Assembly: GCA_030682715.1 (NCBI GenBank) | Contig: JAUXNQ010000037.1 | Coordinates: 1-64,000 of the forward strand | Origin: Methylotenera sp. | Lineage (GTDB): Bacteria > Pseudomonadota > Gammaproteobacteria > Burkholderiales > Methylophilaceae | Reading direction: 5' to 3' | Length of the DNA: 64,000 nt | In this document: positions 60,349-64,000 of the stretch, in pieces | Numbering within the stretch: the stretch's first letter is position 1 | How the letters are laid out: every line of letters starts with the position of its first letter | Translations under genes and position numbers: made by a program | Notes under the pieces: generated by a model | Seen by the model: the letters and a program-made list of their open reading frames with translations, nothing else | The model's database searches: none | What the model was told of the DNA's origin: nothing

Positions 60349-61236
60349 TTACGATGGGTAAACACCCGTAGAAAGGTAGCGATCACCTCGATCACACACA
60401 ATGCTTACAATCACAGCATTTTCTACTCGCTTAGATAATTGTAAGGCCGCATACAAAGCACCTCCCGATGAGATACCTGCAAATATTCCTTCCATGGTGG
60501 CTAGTTTTCGTGTCGTATTTTCAGCATCTTTCTGGCTAACATAAATTAGTTCATCTACTGATTTAGCATTGTAAATTTTAGGCATGTATTCTTCTGGCCA
60601 TTTACGAATACCAGGAATTTGTGCGCCCTCTTCAGGTTGCACACCGACAATCTGGATATCAGGGTTTTGTTCTTTCAAAAAACGCGAGGTGCCCATGATG
60701 GTACCTGTCGTGCCCATGCTAGAAACAAAGTGCGTTATTTTACCTTGTGTATCACGCCAAATTTCAGGGCCTGTGCCTTCATAATGCGCTAATGGGTTAT
60801 CAGTATTACCAAACTGGTCCAGCACAATGCCCTCGCCCTCAGCCTGCATTTTCATGGCGACATCACGCGCTAACTCCATACTGCCATCTTTAGGTGTTAG
60901 TACCAACTCTGCACCATACGCTTTCATACTTTGGCGACGCTCTATGCTTTGGTTCTCAGGCATCACCAACACCATTTTATAACCACGCATCGCAGCGACC
61001 ATTGCAAGCGCAATACCAGTATTACCACTGGTTGCTTCAATTAGCGTATCACCTGGCTTAATATCGCCACGGGCTTCTGCGCGCGTAATCATCGAATAAG
61101 CAGGTCTATCTTTCACTGAACCAGCTGGATTATTACCCTCAAGTTTCAATAAAATGGTATTGCTGGTATTGCCAGCCATTCGTTGCAACTTAACTAATGG
61201 GGTGTTACCAACAAAGTCGTTTATCGTTTTGTACAT
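60349..61236 (-). CDS. cysM: cysteine synthase B
   Basis: A PLP enzyme making cysteine (or S-sulfocysteine) from O-acetylserine. It has 295 residues. The PLP lysine lies in LEGNNPAGSVKDRPAYSM, and the phosphate loop is EATSGNTGIALAM. The ISSGG motif appears in IFAGISSGGALYAAL. Shorter length and the EEGAQIPGIRKWPEEYMPKI stretch favour CysM over CysK. It leads toward ydbH with only 12 bp between. Confidence 0.93.
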   Translation of the reverse strand: MYKTINDFVGNTPLVKLQRMAGNTSNTILLKLEGNNPAGSVKDRPAYSMITRAEARGDIKPGDTLIEATSGNTGIALAMVAAMRGYKMVLVMPENQSIERRQSMKAYGAELVLTPKDGSMELARDVAMKMQAEGEGIVLDQFGNTDNPLAHYEGTGPEIWRDTQGKITHFVSSMGTTGTIMGTSRFLKEQNPDIQIVGVQPEEGAQIPGIRKWPEEYMPKIYNAKSVDELIYVSQKDAENTTRKLATMEGIFAGISSGGALYAALQLSKRVENAVIVSIVCDRGDRYLSTGVYPS

Positions 61237-61281
61237 TAAATAATTTCTCTAACTTTTGATAATATTGATGATTAATTGCAA

Positions 61282-61785
61282 TTATTTTTTTGTGTTTAAT
61301 TTCATTAAATAAATCGCATACACCCCAAAGCCAATAAATGCTATCAGCGACATTTGTGGGATAGTAAGCCCTAGAAACGTCCAATCAATCGCGGCGCAAT
61401 CGCCAGTGCCTTTAAATACCAAAGTTAATGCTTTTTCTAGGGGGAAATTCTCAAACATATAGTCAAAACCTACGCCGCAATCCGCAATCATTTCGTTTTT
61501 GTGAGCTTGTACCCACCAATGACGCACTGCAACGCCTGCACCACCTAATGCGGTTAACACTTGCAATAGTGACTGAAATTTTAGGTATTTAGGCAATAAT
61601 GCCGCTAATAAAAACAGCACCCCTAAGGACATAAAAACAATACGCTGAGATATACATAATGGACATGGCTCAAGACCGTATTGTGTTTGTATCCACAATG
61701 CCAAGCCAACCAATCCAAAGCACCCAACAAAACCGAGTAAATAACCTGTGCGACCTGTAAGAATTTTATTTAGCATGATGCCCAT
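61282..61785 (-). CDS. dsbB: disulfide bond formation protein DsbB
   Basis: An inner-membrane quinone reductase that reoxidises DsbA. It has 167 residues from ATG 61785; ATG 61776 (MLNKILTG) is a close alternative. Four membrane helices are clear. The first periplasmic loop has the redox pair EPCPLCISQR. The second has one Cys in MIADCGVGFDYMFE and another in TGDCAAIDW, which is the expected DsbB set. It is divergent from xseA. Confidence 0.92.
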   Translation of the reverse strand: MGIMLNKILTGRTGYLLGFVGCFGLVGLALWIQTQYGLEPCPLCISQRIVFMSLGVLFLLAALLPKYLKFQSLLQVLTALGGAGVAVRHWWVQAHKNEMIADCGVGFDYMFENFPLEKALTLVFKGTGDCAAIDWTFLGLTIPQMSLIAFIGFGVYAIYLMKLNTKK

Positions 61786-61829
61786 CACGATATAATCTTA
61801 AAAAATCATTTTAACGGATTAAGCCCATT

Positions 61830-63062
61830 TTGACTGACTTCGCTGCAAATTTATCTCAGGAAAACGCACTCAACACTAAAGTATTGACTGTTAGCGAACT
61901 GAATCGTTTGGCAAAAAATATCCTGGAACAAAGCTTCCCACTATTTTGGGTATCAGGCGAGGTGTCCAACTTTACACGCGCAGCGAGTGGGCACTGGTAC
62001 TTTTCATTAAAAGATGCAGGCGCACAGGTGCGCTGCGTGATGTTTAAAGGCCGCAACAGCTATGTTGACTTTACGCCGCGCGAAGGCGATAAAATTGAAG
62101 CTCGCTGTACCGTTACCTTGTATGAAGCACGTGGTGATTTTCAGCTCACAGTAGAGTTTGTACAGCGCGCTGGGTTAGGTGCTTTATTTGAAGCCTTTGA
62201 AAAACTCAAAAGAAAATTGAGTAGTGAAGGCCTGTTTGATACCAATATCAAACGTGCGATTCCTCAACATCCTAAAAAAATTGGCATTGTGACCTCAGCA
62301 GACGCAGCCGCATTAAGAGACGTGCTTACCACGCTCAAGCGCCGCATGCCTAATATTCCAATCATCATTTACCCTACACCAGTACAAGGCAAAGGCGTTG
62401 CTCAACTCATCGCCAATGCCATTAACATGGCTAATGAACGTGCAGAATGTGATGTACTCATCATTTGTCGCGGTGGTGGCAGTATTGAGGACTTATGGCA
62501 ATTTAATGAAGAAGTGGTCGCACGCGCCATTGCCAACTGTACGATTCCAACCATTAGTGGCGTTGGTCATGAAACAGATTTCACTATTTGTGATTTTGTG
62601 GCGGACGTTCGCGCAGCGACCCCAACCGCCGCCGCAGAACTTGCAACACCTTCACGCGATGAAATGCTCAACCGAACTAATCAATTAAAACTACAACTAT
62701 CAAAGAACATGCAGTTCGTGCTTAACCAGCAAAATCAAGCACTAGACTATTTAGCACGCAGATTAATCTCGCCATCGCAACAAATTGCGCAACAAAAAGC
62801 GCAAATCACGCAAATGGCTTACCGTTTAAATAACAGCATCAATCAGCAATTGCGAAGCAAACAACAAACCTTGCTACGCCTACAACAAAACCTGCAACAT
62901 TTAAACCCTAAAGCTGTGCTTACAAGAGGGTATGCGCTAGTACAAACTCAATCAGGGGCAATTGTCAGCAACAGCTCACAATTAAAAAGTGGGGAGGAAG
63001 TGATGCTAACATTAGGGGTGGGTTCTGCCGACGCGACGATTAAAACAATTAGGAATGATTAA
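61830..63062 (+). CDS. xseA: exodeoxyribonuclease VII large subunit
   Basis: A single-strand DNA exonuclease subunit, 410 residues from a TTG start with CGGA upstream. The next ATG would remove the N-terminal OB-fold, so TTG is accepted. The OB domain has VSGEVSNFTRAASGHWYFSLKD. The catalytic core has KKIGIVTSADAAALRDVL, CRGGGSIEDLWQFNEE and GVGHETDFTICDFVADVRAATPTAAAE. A coiled-coil region (about 285-355) follows. xseB is not in the window. Confidence 0.94.
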   Translation: MTDFAANLSQENALNTKVLTVSELNRLAKNILEQSFPLFWVSGEVSNFTRAASGHWYFSLKDAGAQVRCVMFKGRNSYVDFTPREGDKIEARCTVTLYEARGDFQLTVEFVQRAGLGALFEAFEKLKRKLSSEGLFDTNIKRAIPQHPKKIGIVTSADAAALRDVLTTLKRRMPNIPIIIYPTPVQGKGVAQLIANAINMANERAECDVLIICRGGGSIEDLWQFNEEVVARAIANCTIPTISGVGHETDFTICDFVADVRAATPTAAAELATPSRDEMLNRTNQLKLQLSKNMQFVLNQQNQALDYLARRLISPSQQIAQQKAQITQMAYRLNNSINQQLRSKQQTLLRLQQNLQHLNPKAVLTRGYALVQTQSGAIVSNSSQLKSGEEVMLTLGVGSADATIKTIRND

Positions 63063-63098
63063 TTTATTCTTTATATACAATGCATTAGGTATAAAGCG

Positions 63099-63130
63099 AA
63101 AACGCACAAAGTTTCACCTATGTGCGTTTT
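63099..63130. terminator. hairpin terminator between xseA and glycine-zipper gene
   Basis: AAAACGCACA (63099-63108) pairs with TGTGCGTTTT (63121-63130) over 10 bp. The T- and A-ends suit ending convergent transcripts from both sides. Confidence 0.75.
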
Positions 63131-63168
63131 AAATTGTCGCTAGATTTTAGCGATATTATGATAGTAGC

Positions 63169-63387
63169 TTACTTACCGATTTGATTACCAATCACACCAC
63201 CAACTGCTGCACCGCCGACCGTACCCAAAGCACTGCCTCCAGTAAGTACTGCACCTGCAACACCGCCAACGCCAGCGCCAATTGCAGTATTCTTATCACG
63301 TGCGGACATGCTACTACATCCAACCGCGCTTAACACAACAAAGGTCATCATTAAATGGGTTACATACTTATTTTTTGTCTTCATCAC
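63169..63387 (-). CDS. glycine-zipper lipoprotein
   Basis: A 72-residue protein. The signal ends at the lipidated Cys in LSAVGC. The remainder is a glycine zipper (GAGVGGVAGAVLTGGSALG, then GGVIGNQIGK), as in OsmB/SlyB-like proteins. The likely location is the outer membrane; the function is unknown. Confidence 0.8.
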   Translation of the reverse strand: MMKTKNKYVTHLMMTFVVLSAVGCSSMSARDKNTAIGAGVGGVAGAVLTGGSALGTVGGAAVGGVIGNQIGK

Positions 63388-63841
63388 TTAGCCTCTTTTC
63401 TTACATTTATAACAAGAATTATTGTTATATAAAACCGTTTAAATCTGTGATTAAATTAAATCTCACTCAACAAGTGGCCACATAATCTTAATTTATCAAC
63501 AGTCACTGAATACACTTTATATCTGATCAACGCAGAAAAGTGCTTAACTCAGTCAGTTCAGTATGTGGTGTCAACGATTTAAAGTCTATGAACAACCTCA
63601 CATTGCTAAAAATAACTAATAGTGTTGAGTATTAAGATATGTATACAACCAAAAAACAACAAATTTTAGGGATGATTATTAATATGGCCAAGTTAAACTA
63701 TTGTCTTTAGACAGAGCGTGTTTAAATCAAAAAGCTTTTAAAACTAGTAGCTTTTTAACGTTAACCTATAGACTGTTTGTATCTACCCATGACGTAAAGA
63801 AACGTCACAGATAGACGGAGCAACCTTTTGCCCAGAAATAG
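63388..63841. other. intergenic region before the last gene
   Basis: 454 bp without a convincing gene. A hairpin at 63729-63756 (AAAAAGCT/AGCTTTTT) is placed to end the minus-strand DUF883 transcript. The small palindrome gacgtaaagaaacgtc occurs near 63791-63806. Confidence 0.5.
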
Positions 63842-64000
63842 TTAACGGCGCCCAATCAGTAAACCAATCACAACGCCTAAACTAGCTGCAAACCCAATAG
63901 CGCGCCAAGGCTTCTCATGCACATAAACATCCGTTGCTTTAGTAGCGGCTTTTACACTTAATAATGCATCAGTTTGTAGGTCGTCCAATTTTGCCCGCAC
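63842..64000 (-). CDS. DUF883 (ElaB/YqjD-like) protein, 5' part beyond the window
   Basis: The last 53 codons of a small membrane-anchored protein cut by the window end. It reads KLDDLQTDALLSVKAATKA, then VYVHEKPWRAIGFAASLG and a closing helix VVIGLLIGRR. The HEKPWRAIG segment and C-terminal helix are the mark of DUF883. E. coli relatives bind ribosomes at the inner membrane in stationary phase. Confidence 0.85.
   Translation of the reverse strand: MRAKLDDLQTDALLSVKAATKATDVYVHEKPWRAIGFAASLGVVIGLLIGRR

Overview
The window reads as a chromosomal segment of a betaproteobacterium with moderate to low GC. The gene set fits Methylophilaceae (Methylotenera-like): surE-pcm-nlpD, tamAB, ccoNOQPG, ydbH-ynbE-ydbL, a phosphoketolase/acetate kinase pair, and dispersed REP/MITE-like elements. 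No rRNA, tRNA, CRISPR array or transposase gene was found. The assignment to family is inferred from gene content and style, because no methylotrophy marker lies in the window.

Layout. 1-190: one arm of a dispersed repeat whose sister copy is at 46951-47168. 283-12091 (+): purB; tamA-tamB (envelope assembly); a NYN-LOTUS protein overlapping wrbA; a HugZ-type protein; DUF2069; surE; pcm; an NlpD-like lipoprotein; and a 3-TM protein where rpoS would often sit. 12237-15941 (-): thioredoxin-like protein, nitroreductase, NemA, YceI and pirin, divergent from a LysR regulator. 16066-17984 (+): lysR, a PsiE-like protein and tadA, then a hairpin-rich element. 18346-24051 (-): Bax-inhibitor-1 protein, then a five-gene set running from an oligopeptide-binding lipoprotein through a signal-less YkuD enzyme and two permeases to NagZ. 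I interpret that set as a possible muropeptide uptake and recycling locus.

24275-29408 (+): high-affinity cbb3 oxidase ccoNOQP with ccoG and a FixH-like protein, behind a perfect FNR box. 29647-42012 (+): a signalling block with a PAS histidine kinase and response regulator, an Aer-type FAD-PAS chemoreceptor, a 2022-residue protein (degenerate kinase, AAA, TPR-like, GAF, PAS, GGDEF, EAL) and CheW. 42522-46954 (+): phosphoketolase, acetate kinase and a universal stress protein; a D-lactate dehydrogenase-like gene is convergent with them.

48312-51767: radical SAM protein, FNR regulator and hemN. 52379-63387: OmpW (FNR box plus well-placed -10), RlmD, a small secreted protein, an M48/PDZ lipoprotein, a PolB-type exonuclease, YdbL, a small YnbE-like lipoprotein, YdbH, CysM, DsbB, XseA and a glycine-zipper protein. 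A DUF883 gene is cut by the window end.

How it fits together. FNR with its own DNA sites, cbb3 oxidase, hemN, ompW, an aerotaxis-like receptor and phosphoketolase/acetate kinase/D-LDH describe an organism adapted to low oxygen. TamAB and YdbH are two of the AsmA-like lipid-bridge systems of the envelope. The least ordinary parts are the signalling block (29.6-42.0 kb), the YkuD/peptide-transporter/NagZ locus (19.1-24.1 kb) and the structured intergenic repeats.
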